DNA from: Gallionella sp. | GTDB taxonomy: Bacteria > Pseudomonadota > Gammaproteobacteria > Burkholderiales > Gallionellaceae | Assembly: GCA_022340615.1 (NCBI GenBank) | Contig: JAJDNO010000032.1 | Location: 1-60,457 of the forward strand | Reading direction: 5' to 3' | Length of the DNA: 60,457 bases | In this document: positions 6,956-16,615 of the stretch, one piece after another | Layout: each line of letters begins with the position of its first letter | Numbering within the stretch: the stretch's first letter is position 1 | Program-made: the position numbers and the translations under genes | The notes under the pieces: generated by a model | What the model saw: the letters and a program-made list of their open reading frames with translations, nothing else | Told to the model about the DNA's origin: nothing | Database searches by the model: none

Positions 6956-9316
6956 TCAGGGCAGGGCGGAGTGCGTCCAGTAGCGCCGATGCGTGTTGCG
7001 GTATCGTTCAACCCTCAATTGATCGGCATTCATGTCAACAAGGATCGCGCCGTCCTGATCCGAACGCAAAAGCGCCGCGCCGCTGTCGGCGTAGCGCTTC
7101 ACGATATCCTGTTTAGGGTGGCCAAAGCGATTCCGGTAGCCTGAGGTGAATACCGCATACCGCGGCCTGACCGCGGAGATGAATTTGACCGTGGAGGATG
7201 TTTTGCTGCCGTGATGCGGCACGACCAGCAAAGTCGCCGGCAGTTTGTCGGGATGTCTGTCGAGCAGTTCCGCCTCGGACGCTGCCTCGATATCGGCAGT
7301 AAGCAGAATATGCTGGTTTGCGATGCTGATGCGCAGAACGCAGCCGCGGTTGTTGTCGCTGATATTCGCCTGCGCATAGCTGGCCTTCTCCGGATGCAGT
7401 ATCTCGAACAGCACGCCGTCCCATTGCCAGGATTGCCCATCCATGCAGCGCCTCTTTTGCGTCGATGTCTGCAATAGCGGATGCCCCGCCGGCAGAGATG
7501 AGGACAGCCAGTCCATTGGCATGGCCTGCATGATGGATGCTGCACCTCCGGTGTGATCGGTATCGTCGTGGGTGAGTATCAGTCCGTCAAGTTTGCGGAT
7601 GCCCATCGCGCGCAGCGACGGCACCAGGATGCGGTTGCCGCTGTCCGCGCCGCCGCTGAAATCCGGCCCCGCGTCGTAGAGCAGTGCGTGATGCCTGGTT
7701 TGCGCGGCAACCGCCAGCCCCTGGCCGACATCGAAGATGGTCATTCGCAGGTTGCCTTCTGCAGGTTGAGGCGGGCCGTTCAGAAACATCGGCAGCATCA
7801 GTACCACGCCCAGCCAGCGCCCCGGGAAACCGCGCGGCAGCAGTATCAGCAATGCACCCAGCATACCGGCTGCGATGCTCCATTGCGGCGGTGCATGCTG
7901 CGTCCAAACCGCCTGCGGCAGGCTGTTCAGCCATTCCAGCAATGACATCGTCAAGGCCGTGACCCCGTGCGCCAGCCACAGCGGCGCCCCCCCGATTCCC
8001 CAATATGGGGGAAGCGCGGCACCGAGCAGGGTGAGCGGCACCACGACCAGGCTCACCAGCGGTATCGCGAACGCATTGGCGATCGGCGATACCAGCGATA
8101 CCTGCTGGAACAGGGCAAGCAGCATCGGGACCAGACCTATGGTCATCGCCCATTGCACCCTGGCGTATTCGACAAGCAAGTGCGATGGCTTCAGCCGATA
8201 TGCCGTCACGTACAGGATCAGCGCCACCGCGCCGAACGACAGCCAGAATCCGGGCGACAGGATGGACCAAGGATCGGAAATCAAAACACCGAACAGCGCG
8301 ATCCCGAGAATCTGGGCCGGCGAAAATTTTCGGTTCATCCAGAGCGCAACGGTCACCGCGCCGGCCATGTAAACGGTGCGCTGAGCAGGCACCGCAAAGC
8401 CGGACAGCAACGAGTAGCCCAGCGCCACCAGCAATGCAAACAGTGCGGCCGCCTTGCGTGCCGGCAGCAGCAGGGTGAGCCGCACGCTGCGCCGCCACAA
8501 CCAGTAGGCGAGAGCGAATCCCAGGCTGGCGAGCATGGTGATATGCAGTCCGGAAATGCTCATCAGGTGGTTCACGCCGGTGCGCGTGAAAACCTGCCAT
8601 TGTGCCTGCGGTATGCTGCTCTGGTCGCCGATCGCCAGCGCAGTCAGCACGCCTGCATAAGGCGCATCGGGCAGCGCCGCGGCAATCTTGTCGCGCAGAT
8701 GTTCGCGCCAGTGCTGAATTCGGTAGTTGAAACCGCCGGCCAGTGCAGCCAGGCGCTGGTTGCCGGCCTTGCCGTTCACATAGCCGACCGCGCGCACATT
8801 GTTTTCCAGCGCCCATAATTCGAAGTCGAAACCGTGCGGGTTGCTGCTGCCGTGCGGCTGTTTCAGGCGCACGGTGAGTTGCCAGCGTTCTCCCGCATGC
8901 AGCACCGGGGGCTCGGCCTGGCGCGAATAATAGGTGCTGAGGTACAGGTGTTCCGGCACACCGGCCTTCGGCGTCAGGATTTTTTCCACGTCGAACCTGA
9001 AATGCTGGCCCTGCTCGAATCGGCGCGGCAAATCGGAGACGACACCGATCACCTCGATATCGCGTCCCTGCCATTCGCCGGGCAGCGAAGTGGCCAGCCG
9101 CTGTTCGGCCCGCCATGCGGCCTGATAGAAACCGAGCCCCAGCGCGAACGCCGCGAACAGCAGGGTTCTGGACGCGCGCAGCGCGAAAGGCCGGTTCGGG
9201 ATCAGCAATCCGACAGGAAACCCGAGCAACAGCCATGCCCAGCCGAATCCGGGCAGTGAGGTCTGCTGTTGCAGCAGCCACACGCCAAGCGCAAAGCACC
9301 CCGTGAAGAGAACCAT
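6956..9316 (-). CDS. comEC: DNA internalization competence protein ComEC/Rec2
   Basis: A 786-residue inner membrane channel protein for uptake of single-stranded DNA during natural transformation. The order is: N-terminal helices, an OB-like periplasmic domain (about residues 50-180, with WQGRDIEVIGVVSDLP), the polytopic competence domain (with NHLMSISGLHITMLASLGFA and SGFAVPAQRTVYMAG), and a C-terminal metallo-beta-lactamase-like domain with DVGQGLAVAA, ILTHDDTDHTGG and VPHHGSKTSS. The length fits the family. With the type IV pilus gene pilF elsewhere in the window, it suggests the organism may be transformable, though the other com genes are not seen here. Confidence 0.95.
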   Translation of the reverse strand: MVLFTGCFALGVWLLQQQTSLPGFGWAWLLLGFPVGLLIPNRPFALRASRTLLFAAFALGLGFYQAAWRAEQRLATSLPGEWQGRDIEVIGVVSDLPRRFEQGQHFRFDVEKILTPKAGVPEHLYLSTYYSRQAEPPVLHAGERWQLTVRLKQPHGSSNPHGFDFELWALENNVRAVGYVNGKAGNQRLAALAGGFNYRIQHWREHLRDKIAAALPDAPYAGVLTALAIGDQSSIPQAQWQVFTRTGVNHLMSISGLHITMLASLGFALAYWLWRRSVRLTLLLPARKAAALFALLVALGYSLLSGFAVPAQRTVYMAGAVTVALWMNRKFSPAQILGIALFGVLISDPWSILSPGFWLSFGAVALILYVTAYRLKPSHLLVEYARVQWAMTIGLVPMLLALFQQVSLVSPIANAFAIPLVSLVVVPLTLLGAALPPYWGIGGAPLWLAHGVTALTMSLLEWLNSLPQAVWTQHAPPQWSIAAGMLGALLILLPRGFPGRWLGVVLMLPMFLNGPPQPAEGNLRMTIFDVGQGLAVAAQTRHHALLYDAGPDFSGGADSGNRILVPSLRAMGIRKLDGLILTHDDTDHTGGAASIMQAMPMDWLSSSLPAGHPLLQTSTQKRRCMDGQSWQWDGVLFEILHPEKASYAQANISDNNRGCVLRISIANQHILLTADIEAASEAELLDRHPDKLPATLLVVPHHGSKTSSTVKFISAVRPRYAVFTSGYRNRFGHPKQDIVKRYADSGAALLRSDQDGAILVDMNADQLRVERYRNTHRRYWTHSALP

Positions 9317-9350
9317 GCGCGCAGATTAGCGCATGAAGCTAGAATTGCGT

Positions 9351-9896
9351 ATGCGAAATTTTTTCCGGAAATTCCTGCCCTCCCACGATACGGTCAAAGG
9401 CCAGCGCTGGCTGCAGCCGTTCGGTAACTGGCTGCACCACCCGAATCTGTGGCATCTGCATCGCCGCTCGGTAGCGGGCGGGGTTGCAGTAGGCATGTTC
9501 TGCGGCCTGGTTCCGGGGCCGCTGCAAATGATTTCCGCCGCGCTGCTGGCAGTCTTGCTGCGCGTCAATCTGCCGGTTGCGGCATTCACCACGCTTTACA
9601 CCAACCCGTTTACCATCCTGCCGCTGTATGTGGTCGCGTATGAACTGGGGGCATGGTTGAGCGGGGTGCGCAGCAAGGCGCCGATAGCGCATCTTGCCTT
9701 TCCGGACATGCATTGGCAGAGCTGGCCGTCGGAATTGTGGGCATGGATGCAGATGCTCGGCAAACCTTTGCTGATCGGTCTGCCCACGCTCGCGCTTATT
9801 CTGGCGATCGCTGGATATATTGCGGTGCGCGTTGCATGGCGTGTCGGAGTGGTGATCAGGTGGCGTGCCAGAAAACGACGCAGGGCTGCGTTATGA
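9351..9896 (+). CDS. DUF2062 membrane protein
   Basis: A 181-residue protein with the DUF2062 landmarks RRSVAGGVAVGMFCGLVPGPLQM, the second helix with LPVAAFTTLYTNPFTILPLYV, and a C-terminal membrane helix followed by a very basic tail. The start MRNFFRKFLPS matches the usual N-terminus of this family in betaproteobacteria; an ATG 18 bases upstream (9333) is in frame but adds an odd MKLEL leader. It is transcribed away from comEC from a 34-base gap. In other betaproteobacteria this gene also clusters with comEC and lol genes. Function unknown. Confidence 0.85.
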   Translation: MRNFFRKFLPSHDTVKGQRWLQPFGNWLHHPNLWHLHRRSVAGGVAVGMFCGLVPGPLQMISAALLAVLLRVNLPVAAFTTLYTNPFTILPLYVVAYELGAWLSGVRSKAPIAHLAFPDMHWQSWPSELWAWMQMLGKPLLIGLPTLALILAIAGYIAVRVAWRVGVVIRWRARKRRRAAL

Positions 9897-9926
9897 TTGC
9901 GCCCGAATTTATCCGGGAATCTGCCC

Positions 9927-10679
9927 ATGCCCCGACTTGATGTGACGATAAAGACCCGTGATGGCGTCTGCCCGGCTTCGCTGTTTACTCCCAGCGACAA
10001 GGCCGGCCCGTGGCCAGCGGTGATTTTTTTCATGGATGGTTTCGGCATTCGCCCCGTGATGCGGGAAATGGCGCAGCGACTGGCCGACGGCGGATATCTG
10101 GTGTTGCTGCCCGATCTCTATTACCGCATCGGGAGCTACCCCCCTATGGACCCGCCCAGGATAGTCGCCGACCCGAAGCTGCGGGAAGAATTCATGAAGC
10201 TCGTAACCAGCCTGAATCGGGACCATAAGGTCAGCGACGCGGGCGCGTTCATCGAATTCCTGCTGTCCCGTTCCGAAGTCAGGGGCGACCGGTTTGCTGC
10301 GACCGGCTACTGCATGGGCGGGAATGTTTCATTGACCGCTGCCGGCGCGTATCCCGGCCGCTTTGCAGCGGTGGCCTCGTTCCATGGCAGCAATCTCGCG
10401 ACCGACCAGCCGGACAGCCCGCATCGCTTCGTCAAGAATATTTCCGGCCAGGTATATGTCGCCGGCGCGATCGAGGACAAGTCTTTTCCCGACGAGCAGA
10501 AGGACAGGCTGGAGCAGGCATTGAGCGAGGCCGGGGTGGAACATCTGATCGAGACCTATCCGGGTGCCCGGCATGGGTTCGCGGTTCCGGATCATCCCAT
10601 GTTCGACCCGGCTTCAGCTGAACGCCACTGGAACGCGTTGTTCAAGATGCTCGGCGAAACGATCGCGTCGGAATTCTGA
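9927..10679 (+). CDS. Dienelactone hydrolase family protein
   Basis: A 250-residue alpha/beta hydrolase. The nucleophile elbow is GYCMGG with Cys129, the hallmark of dienelactone hydrolases rather than serine esterases; the acidic member is probably in AGAIEDKSFP and the catalytic His is in GARHGFAVPDHP near the C-terminus. No signal peptide. The ATG at 9927 is preferred because a GGGAA box sits seven bases upstream and the product begins at the fold (MPRLDVTI); an upstream TTG at 9897 is unlikely. The substrate is uncertain since no chlorocatechol pathway genes are near. Confidence 0.88.
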   Translation: MPRLDVTIKTRDGVCPASLFTPSDKAGPWPAVIFFMDGFGIRPVMREMAQRLADGGYLVLLPDLYYRIGSYPPMDPPRIVADPKLREEFMKLVTSLNRDHKVSDAGAFIEFLLSRSEVRGDRFAATGYCMGGNVSLTAAGAYPGRFAAVASFHGSNLATDQPDSPHRFVKNISGQVYVAGAIEDKSFPDEQKDRLEQALSEAGVEHLIETYPGARHGFAVPDHPMFDPASAERHWNALFKMLGETIASEF

Positions 10680-10754
10680 GCAACGCCATTCAGAAAATAT
10701 CCAGCATTTGACGGCAGCGCGGCCGTTGCAGCTATTGACCTGCCTGAATCCCGA

Positions 10755-11093
10755 TCAAGGCCGGCATTTGTACATTTCAAAGCTGCGCGTGCCGAATTTC
10801 TTCGACTCGCCCTTTACCAGCGTGTCTGCGCCGGCATCGACAGCGTTATTTCGCGCCAGCTGATACAAATTGTCTTCAACGGCTTTCGGAGCCCGGTCGA
10901 TGAATCCGATCTTGGCAAGCACACTGACGATGGTTGTTCCCTTTGACTGGCAGCCGCTGACCTGGCTTGCATCGGCCAGCGACACCCGGTCCGAGCCGGG
11001 GCGTTCCCCGATCATCATGCTTGAACATCCGGCCATTCCGGCCAACATCGGCAATGCCACAGTAGCTGCCAGAATAATTTTCGATAGTTGCAT
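10755..11093 (-). CDS. DUF4156-like lipoprotein
   Basis: A 112-residue exported lipoprotein with a short Lys-containing N-terminus and LAGMAGC lipobox. After the lipid Cys it has a compact domain with paired cysteines (VSGCQSKG and MYKCRP) and the NLYQLARNNAVDAGADTLV helix typical of DUF4156/YecR-like lipoproteins. Two ATGs are close together; the second (11093) is chosen because an AAGGAG box is seven bases upstream of it but only one base from the first. It is separated from lolD by 63 bases in the same direction. Function unknown. Confidence 0.78.
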   Translation of the reverse strand: MQLSKIILAATVALPMLAGMAGCSSMMIGERPGSDRVSLADASQVSGCQSKGTTIVSVLAKIGFIDRAPKAVEDNLYQLARNNAVDAGADTLVKGESKKFGTRSFEMYKCRP

Positions 11094-11156
11094 ATTCATT
11101 CTCCTTATTGTTCAAGAAACGTTTCGTTCATCGTCCACCGGGTACGGACGCCTGGC

Positions 11157-11849
11157 CTACCCAGGCAGCAACACGCCATCCACCAGGCGCATCATGCGCT
11201 GCATCCGTTTAGCCAGCTCGATATCGTGGGTGACCACGATGAAGCTGGTGTCGAGCTTCTCGTTGAGTCGCTGCATCAGGTCGAACAGCGCCTGAGCGCT
11301 GTTGCGATCCAGATTGCCGGTAGGCTCGTCGGCCAGTACACAGGCAGGTTCGGTTACCAGCGCGCGCGCCACTGCAGTGCGCTGGCGCTCTCCGCCGGAC
11401 AGCTCGGCAGGATGATGGTTCAGCCGTTGTGCCAGCCCGACCTGTTCAAGCATTTCGGCTGCAAGCGGTGCGGCCTCCGCGCGAGTCATCCCGCGTATCA
11501 GCAGCGGCATCGCGACATTTTCCAGCGCGGTGAATTCCGGCAACAGGTGATGAAACTGGTAGACGAAGCCCAGCGAATGGTTGCGCAATTCGCCGCGCTG
11601 CGTTTCATCCATTTTCTGCACATCCTGGCCGAGTATCTGCACGCTGCCACCGCTGGCATTGTCCAGTCCGCCGAGCAGATGCAGCAGCGTGCTCTTGCCC
11701 GAACCGGATGCACCGACGATCGCGATACGCTCGCCGCGTTGCAGGTCGAGGTTTACGCCCTTCAGCACCGGCACATCCACCATGCCAAGCGTAAATGTCT
11801 TGCTCAGATCGCGGCAGGCAATTACGGTTCCCGTATTTTTATCATTCAT
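11157..11849 (-). CDS. lolD: Lipoprotein-releasing system ATP-binding protein LolD
   Basis: A 230-residue ABC ATPase that powers extraction of lipoproteins from the inner membrane for transfer to LolA. Walker A is GASGSGKST (about residue 47), the Q-loop lies in [13 protein letters not shown], which is the LolD-typical sequence, the signature is LSGGERQR and Walker B is [12 protein letters not shown]. Length matches the family. Its start overlaps the end of the lolC/E gene by eight bases, so the two are translationally coupled. Confidence 0.95.
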   Translation of the reverse strand: MNDKNTGTVIACRDLSKTFTLGMVDVPVLKGVNLDLQRGERIAIVGASGSGKSTLLHLLGGLDNASGGSVQILGQDVQKMDETQRGELRNHSLGFVYQFHHLLPEFTALENVAMPLLIRGMTRAEAAPLAAEMLEQVGLAQRLNHHPAELSGGERQRTAVARALVTEPACVLADEPTGNLDRNSAQALFDLMQRLNEKLDTSFIVVTHDIELAKRMQRMMRLVDGVLLPG

Positions 11850-13086
11850 AGCGCAACGCCTCGGCCGGCTGAGTTTGCGATGCCCGGTAGCTCGGGTAAA
11901 GTGTGGCGAGCAGGCTGATCAGGAAGGACACGCCGGTGACCACCAATACTTCGTGGTAGCGCAGATCGGAAGGCAGTTCGTTGATGTAGTACACATCCTT
12001 GGCAAGAAAATGAACGCCGAACAGGTGTTCGATGAACGGCATGATCACATCCAGGTTCAGCGCAATGACGACACCGCTGACGGCGCCGAGCAGTGTGCCG
12101 AACACGCCGATCACGATACCCTGCACGATGAATATCTTCATGATGCTGCGCGGCGAAGCGCCCAGCGTGCGCAGGATCGCGATATCGGCCTGCTTGTCGG
12201 TGACTGCCATCACCAGCGTCGACACGATGTTGAATGCGGCCACAGCAACGATCATCGACAGGATGATGAACATCATGCGCTTTTCCATGGCCACTGCGCG
12301 GAAGTAGTTGCTGTTCTGGTGCGTCCAGTCGTTGGCGTAAAGATTGTCGGGGAGCTGGCGCTGGATTTCGCCCGCTACCTGCGGTGCAAGATCGACATCG
12401 CGCAGCTTCGCACTGATGCCGGTTACCGCGTCGCCCATCTGGAAAAGTTTCTGCGCGTCGCTGATGTTGATCAGAGCGAGGTTATCGTCGTAGGGTGCCA
12501 TGCCGATTTCGAAGATGCCGACCACGCGGAATTGTTTGAGGCGGGGCATCATCCCGGCCGGAGTGATCTGGCCTTGCGGTGCGATCAGCATGATTTTCTG
12601 GCCAAGCTGAACGCCAAGCGCGCGCGCCAGATCGACGCCGAGCACGATGCCGAACTCTCCGCTGCGCAGATCGGCCAGTGAGCCGAACTTGACCTTGTTG
12701 GAAAGTTCGGTGACGGCCGTTTCCTTTGCCGGGTCGATTCCGCGCACCATCACGCCCTGAACGTTCTGCCCGAATGAAAGCATTCCCTGTCCGCCCACAT
12801 AGGGTGCGGCCGCCGCGACTTGCGGATTGCTGATCACCTTGTCGAATACCGAATGCCAGTTATCCATCCGTCCGCCGTCCGCAACTACCTCCAGATGCGG
12901 AGTCGCGCCCAGCATGCGGCTGCGGATCTCCTTCTGGAATCCGTTCATCACCGACAGCACCACGATCAATGCCATTACGCCCAGTGCCATGCCCAGCACC
13001 GAGATCAGCGAAATGAAGGAGATGAAATGGTTGCGCCGCTTGGCTCGGGTGTAGCGCAGTCCGATGAACAATTCGTATGGTTGCAA
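11842..13086 (-). CDS. lolC: Lipoprotein-releasing system transmembrane protein LolC/LolE
   Basis: A 414-residue inner membrane permease with an N-terminal helix ([21 protein letters not shown], a motif shared by LolC and LolE), a large periplasmic MacB-like domain (about residues 45-265) and three C-terminal helices with an FtsX-type fold. Only one permease gene is present beside lolD, so it may act as a homodimer (LolF-like) or pair with a subunit encoded elsewhere; C and E cannot be told apart from sequence alone. It is the first gene of the lolCD pair and diverges from the exporter gene at 13318. Confidence 0.92.
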   Translation of the reverse strand: MQPYELFIGLRYTRAKRRNHFISFISLISVLGMALGVMALIVVLSVMNGFQKEIRSRMLGATPHLEVVADGGRMDNWHSVFDKVISNPQVAAAAPYVGGQGMLSFGQNVQGVMVRGIDPAKETAVTELSNKVKFGSLADLRSGEFGIVLGVDLARALGVQLGQKIMLIAPQGQITPAGMMPRLKQFRVVGIFEIGMAPYDDNLALINISDAQKLFQMGDAVTGISAKLRDVDLAPQVAGEIQRQLPDNLYANDWTHQNSNYFRAVAMEKRMMFIILSMIVAVAAFNIVSTLVMAVTDKQADIAILRTLGASPRSIMKIFIVQGIVIGVFGTLLGAVSGVVIALNLDVIMPFIEHLFGVHFLAKDVYYINELPSDLRYHEVLVVTGVSFLISLLATLYPSYRASQTQPAEALRYE

Positions 13087-13317
13087 GGCTGAAGATTGAA
13101 TATGTTTAAACGGCCGCTAGTTTGCCACAAAGCAGCGGGACCATGGCGGAAAACCTGACGCAAGGCAGGCAGCATCCGCTGAAAACATTTAACCATTTCA
13201 CGATTGGCCGAATTGGGTTCAGAATGCGGTACGGAAGGCATCAATTTCGCGGGCAGTGACCGATACTGAATGCGTTATGATAAATTTTATGCGGCTAAAT
13301 TATCCGAACAGGCCTCT

Positions 13318-14007
13318 ATGATTTCAATCGCTGATCTTCCGCCCAAGCCCGTTTGGCGGCAGTTGTTCAAAACGGTCGAAGGACGCATCCTGCTGCTTGG
13401 CATCGTGATTGCACTATCCGGTCTGATCGCAATGGGGCTGGTCGCCTTCTGGTCGCCACAAACCTCGCGCATGATGGGCGCCATGAGCTTTGCCGACCTG
13501 ATGTTCGGCTCTATCGTATCCATGTCCATAGGGTATGCCGGGGGATACGGCTACACCTTCGTGGTGCCGGTGGTCATGTGGGTAGAGAGCGTGATGGTGT
13601 TGTTGTTTTATCCGGTATTTGTTTTCAGCGTGCGCAAGCTGGTGGAGTTCCCCAGATTGAAACGCTTGATCGAGCGCACCCAGGCAGCCGCCGAGCGCCA
13701 TCATGGCAGGGTGCGCCGTTACGGCGTTGTCGGCCTCTTCATCTTCGTCTGGTTCCCGTTCTGGATGACGGGGCCGGTGGTAGGCAGTGCGATCGGATAT
13801 CTGCTGGGTTTGCCGGCCTGGGTGACGCTGACGGTCGTCCTCGCCGGCACTTTCGTCGCGATGGTTGGGTGGGCCTTTCTATTGTTCAGCCTCTATACCC
13901 GTGCCGCTGTCTTCGCTCCCTGGGCACCCATACTCATTATCGGCCTTATCATCCTGGTTATCCTCGCCATCTACCTGCTTGATCGGCGCAAACATAAACG
14001 CTGGTAA
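13318..14007 (+). CDS. Small multidrug export-like integral membrane protein
   Basis: A 229-residue polytopic protein matching the small multidrug export family (Sm_multidrug_ex): an N-terminal helix after GRILLLG, the GYAGGYGYTFVVPVVMWVE region, a charged cytosolic loop with RRYGVVGLFIFVWFPFWMTGP, and GSAIGYLLGL. The name is historical; substrates are not established. The start at 13318 (MISIADLPPK) is preferred. A frame extending to 13270 is possible, but its first codons look like promoter sequence (TATGATAAA at about 13276-13284). Transcribed away from lolC. Confidence 0.75.
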   Translation: MISIADLPPKPVWRQLFKTVEGRILLLGIVIALSGLIAMGLVAFWSPQTSRMMGAMSFADLMFGSIVSMSIGYAGGYGYTFVVPVVMWVESVMVLLFYPVFVFSVRKLVEFPRLKRLIERTQAAAERHHGRVRRYGVVGLFIFVWFPFWMTGPVVGSAIGYLLGLPAWVTLTVVLAGTFVAMVGWAFLLFSLYTRAAVFAPWAPILIIGLIILVILAIYLLDRRKHKRW

Positions 14008-14095
14008 GACAGGATATGGAGCCAGGTCAGTATTGTGAAAGGAACGGTGGTACGGTGACAGGTGATTACGCAATTTTCACGATTAATTTAATGGC

Positions 14096-14869
14096 ATGAT
14101 GAACGAACTGAGCTGCTGGCTGCTGCGCTGCGAAAATCAATTGCTGGTTGCAACCGTCGATCAAGAGGAAAATCCGTTTCCGTGTGGTCGAGCATCGGAT
14201 TTAGGCAATCCCGCTGATGCCTTGCTGATCGGCGAATGGCATGGAATCCACTGCTATGCGGCGGACATGGATACTATCCCTGCAAACATACCCGGCGAGC
14301 TGATGCCGGTGCGCACCCTGTTCAGTCTGGTCGGTGCGGATGCGATCTATCTGGCCGGGCGTGCCATCCAGCTCCTGGACTGGCAGAAAAACCACCGCTA
14401 CTGCGGCAGATGCGGCACGCTCACGACCGTCAGGGCAGGGCAGTTTGCGATGCTGTGCCCGGCATGCGGGCTGGTTGCTTACCCGAGAATCTCACCGGCC
14501 GTGATGGTGCTGATCAGCCGCGGCAATGAAGTGCTGCTGGCGCGCAGCCCGCGCTTCAGGTCGGGTGTGTACAGCGCGCTGGCCGGATTTGTCGAAGCCG
14601 GTGAAACCCTGGAGCAATGTGCTATCCGCGAAGTGCTTGAGGAGGTTGGAATCGAAATTGCCAATCTCCGGTATTTCAGAAGCCAGTCCTGGCCGTTTCC
14701 GGATTCGCTGATGGCGGCATTCTTTGCCGACTACGCCGGAGGAGACATCAAGCCCGACCCGCTCGAAATCGAGGATGCCCAATGGTTTCCGTGCAGTGCA
14801 TTGCCTGCATTGCCCGAACCGGTGAGCATTGCCCGGCAATTGATCGATGCAGCGTGCCGGCAGCGATAG
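14096..14869 (+). CDS. nudC: NAD(+) diphosphatase NudC (also NAD-cap decapping of RNA)
   Basis: A 257-residue Nudix hydrolase that cleaves NADH/NAD+ to NMN and AMP and can remove NAD caps from RNA. It has the three hallmark parts in order: an N-terminal domain, a zinc ribbon with HRYCGRCGTLT and MLCPACGLVAYPRISPAV, and the Nudix box (GFVEAGETLEQCAIREVLEEVGI region). The NudC-specific motif SQSWPFPDSLM follows the box. Length agrees with the family. Independent gene, 88 bases after the exporter gene. Confidence 0.95.
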   Translation: MMNELSCWLLRCENQLLVATVDQEENPFPCGRASDLGNPADALLIGEWHGIHCYAADMDTIPANIPGELMPVRTLFSLVGADAIYLAGRAIQLLDWQKNHRYCGRCGTLTTVRAGQFAMLCPACGLVAYPRISPAVMVLISRGNEVLLARSPRFRSGVYSALAGFVEAGETLEQCAIREVLEEVGIEIANLRYFRSQSWPFPDSLMAAFFADYAGGDIKPDPLEIEDAQWFPCSALPALPEPVSIARQLIDAACRQR

Positions 14870-14968
14870 CTAAAACGGCATGAGGGGAGGTGTGTGCCCT
14901 TTTACAACCTGCTTGTGCTGTGCCGGTTCCGGAATCGCTTGAATTTCATCACCAGGGGGAAACCACAG

Positions 14969-15829
14969 ATGTCCTACCCGCGCATGATCTTCCTGACCTC
15001 GCTGGCGATGATTGCATTCGCCGGCAACTCGCTGCTGTGCCGTGCCGCTCTGAAACATGCCGGCATTGATGCGGCCAGCTTTACTTCGATACGGCTGATC
15101 TCAGGTGCGATCATGCTGTGGATGCTGGTCAACCTGGGCCGCGGCTACAAGATCGGTCGGGGCAACTGGCTTTCCGCATTTGCGCTGTTTGTGTATGCGG
15201 CCGGTTTTTCCTATGCCTATGTCAGCCTGCCTGCGTCGACTGGCGCACTTCTGTTGTTCGGTGCGGTGCAGGCAACGATGATCGGCCATGGCATCCGCAC
15301 GGGAGAACGCCTGCTGAAATTGCAGATAATGGGGCTGGTGATCGCGCTTGCCGGACTGGTCGGGCTGTTGTTGCCGGGACTTTCCGCACCGCCGATGCTC
15401 GGCTCCGTACTGATGCTGGCTTCCGGGATCGCATGGGGCGTATATTCCCTGCGCGGCAAGGGTGCGGGCGATCCGCTCAGGGTGACCGCGGGAAATTTCA
15501 TGCGCGCTGTTCCCTTCGCGGCAGCTTTGAGTGTCGTGATGGCAGGACGATCCTCGCTGGATAGTGCCGGATTCTGCTACGCGCTGGCGTCGGGCGCGCT
15601 GACTTCAGGCGTCGGATATTCGGTCTGGTACACCGTATTGCCCGCACTGAAGGCCGCCAAGGCAGCGACTGTGCAACTCAGTGTTCCGGTAATTGCGGCA
15701 TTGGGTGGAGTGCTCTTGCTCGGTGAGCCGATCACCGTGCGACTGCTATTGTCGTCCCTGGCAATTCTCGGAGGAATCGCGCTGGTCATTCTGGAGAAGC
15801 AACGAACTGGAGGTGCCGGGCGGGGTTGA
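14969..15829 (+). CDS. EamA-family (DMT superfamily) transporter
   Basis: A 286-residue polytopic protein with about ten hydrophobic helices in two EamA halves. The first half has AGNSLLCRAALKHAGIDAASF and RLISGAIMLW, typical of DMT permeases; the second contains TSGVGYSVWYTVLPALKAAKAATVQLSVPVIA, the usual second-half signature with its Pro. The ATG at 14969 is chosen since it begins a normal first helix and has an AGGGGGAAA box about eight bases upstream; a GTG-initiated extension to 14894 would add a non-hydrophobic leader. Substrate unknown (amino acid or metabolite export is usual). Confidence 0.85.
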   Translation: MSYPRMIFLTSLAMIAFAGNSLLCRAALKHAGIDAASFTSIRLISGAIMLWMLVNLGRGYKIGRGNWLSAFALFVYAAGFSYAYVSLPASTGALLLFGAVQATMIGHGIRTGERLLKLQIMGLVIALAGLVGLLLPGLSAPPMLGSVLMLASGIAWGVYSLRGKGAGDPLRVTAGNFMRAVPFAAALSVVMAGRSSLDSAGFCYALASGALTSGVGYSVWYTVLPALKAAKAATVQLSVPVIAALGGVLLLGEPITVRLLLSSLAILGGIALVILEKQRTGGAGRG

Positions 15830-15960
15830 TAGGACAATCGCCCTTAATGACATTGAATCCAGCAGGCTTGAAAAGTCGGGAAATTCAATCAATATGCTTA
15901 GCATGACAGGATAATAATGACTTCATCGATACAACACATCAAAGCTGTCGATATTGATTA

Positions 15961-16167
15961 TCAACCTGCTTCGCTGTCTGCCGACTTGTTTTGCTCAGCT
16001 TGAAGTCGTTCTGCCTCTGCGGTGTCCTCGGGTGAATTACCCCGTTTCGTTGTTGAAATTGAATTCAATCCCGCAAACAGCGTTTTCCAAACCATAAAAG
16101 CGATTGATATCGGAACGGCGAGTGCGAAAAACACGATGATTACTTTAAAAAATAGGCTGTCTTCCAT
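15961..16167 (-). CDS. Small single-helix membrane protein
   Basis: A 68-residue protein with one clear membrane helix (about residues 8-28, VIIVFFALAVPISIAFMVW) and a polar, charged, Glu/Ala/Gln-rich C-terminal tail. An AAGGAGAG box eight bases upstream of the ATG gives strong support for translation. No family was recognised. It faces away from the small-protein gene at 16616 across a 448-base noncoding gap. Confidence 0.65.
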   Translation of the reverse strand: MEDSLFFKVIIVFFALAVPISIAFMVWKTLFAGLNSISTTKRGNSPEDTAEAERLQAEQNKSADSEAG

Positions 16168-16615
16168 GGTTGAACTCTCCTTGTGCTTGATGTTATCCGA
16201 TCAGAACTCATGTGGTCTGTTCATCGTCTGGGCAGAAGCTGATTTATCAGGTATTTGAGCATAACAAAAAATATCGTCCATAACTTCCGGGAAATGTTTT
16301 GATACAAATATATTTTGGATAAATGTAATTCGCCTGTATTTTTTGTTTGCAAACCTTTAAAATCGATAAATAGGTGGTTAACTGCGGATTAAGTTTCCGG
16401 CGTTCAAGATTTCAGATGCCTTTCCGCAATGCGTCATTAACGGGTTACCCAACGGGTGTTGAAACCTGCAATCCTGTTTCAGGACTTTGCATCCTCTTAA
16501 AACTGCGGGGTAAGCCGATATCAGAATCGCCGACTGGATTCGGCGATTTACGGGAGATTGACCATTCGCCAGTGAAATGTATTTCCATTTTTAAATAATT
16601 ATAGGGAGATCAAAC
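16168..16615. other. Long AT-rich noncoding region with hairpin
   Basis: This 448-base region separates two divergently oriented small membrane-protein genes and is clearly more AT-rich than its surroundings. It contains a 10-base palindrome (GTTTGCAAAC, 16346-16355) and a perfect 9-bp hairpin at 16525-16548. It should hold both promoters; I could not fix their positions. A 74-codon GTG frame inside it (from 16374) lacks a credible start or composition and is not called. A small RNA ending at the hairpin is possible. Confidence 0.4.
16525..16548. other. Perfect 9-bp hairpin in noncoding gap
   Basis: AATCGCCGA and TCGGCGATT form a perfect stem around a six-base CTGGAT loop, in DNA with no ORF, 67 bases before the start of the 40-aa gene. 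The plus strand continues TTA rather than a run of T's, so it is at best a weak terminator; it may be a leader structure or the 3' end of a small RNA. Confidence 0.5.

Noticed and set aside
7587-9299. 570-codon frame on the minus strand inside comEC
   Set aside because: Same strand as comEC but shifted frame; product is Arg/Ala/Gly-rich low complexity, a frame shadow.
16374-16598. 74-codon GTG frame in the long AT-rich gap
   Set aside because: No Shine-Dalgarno, no domain or membrane pattern, and it runs through the perfect hairpin.
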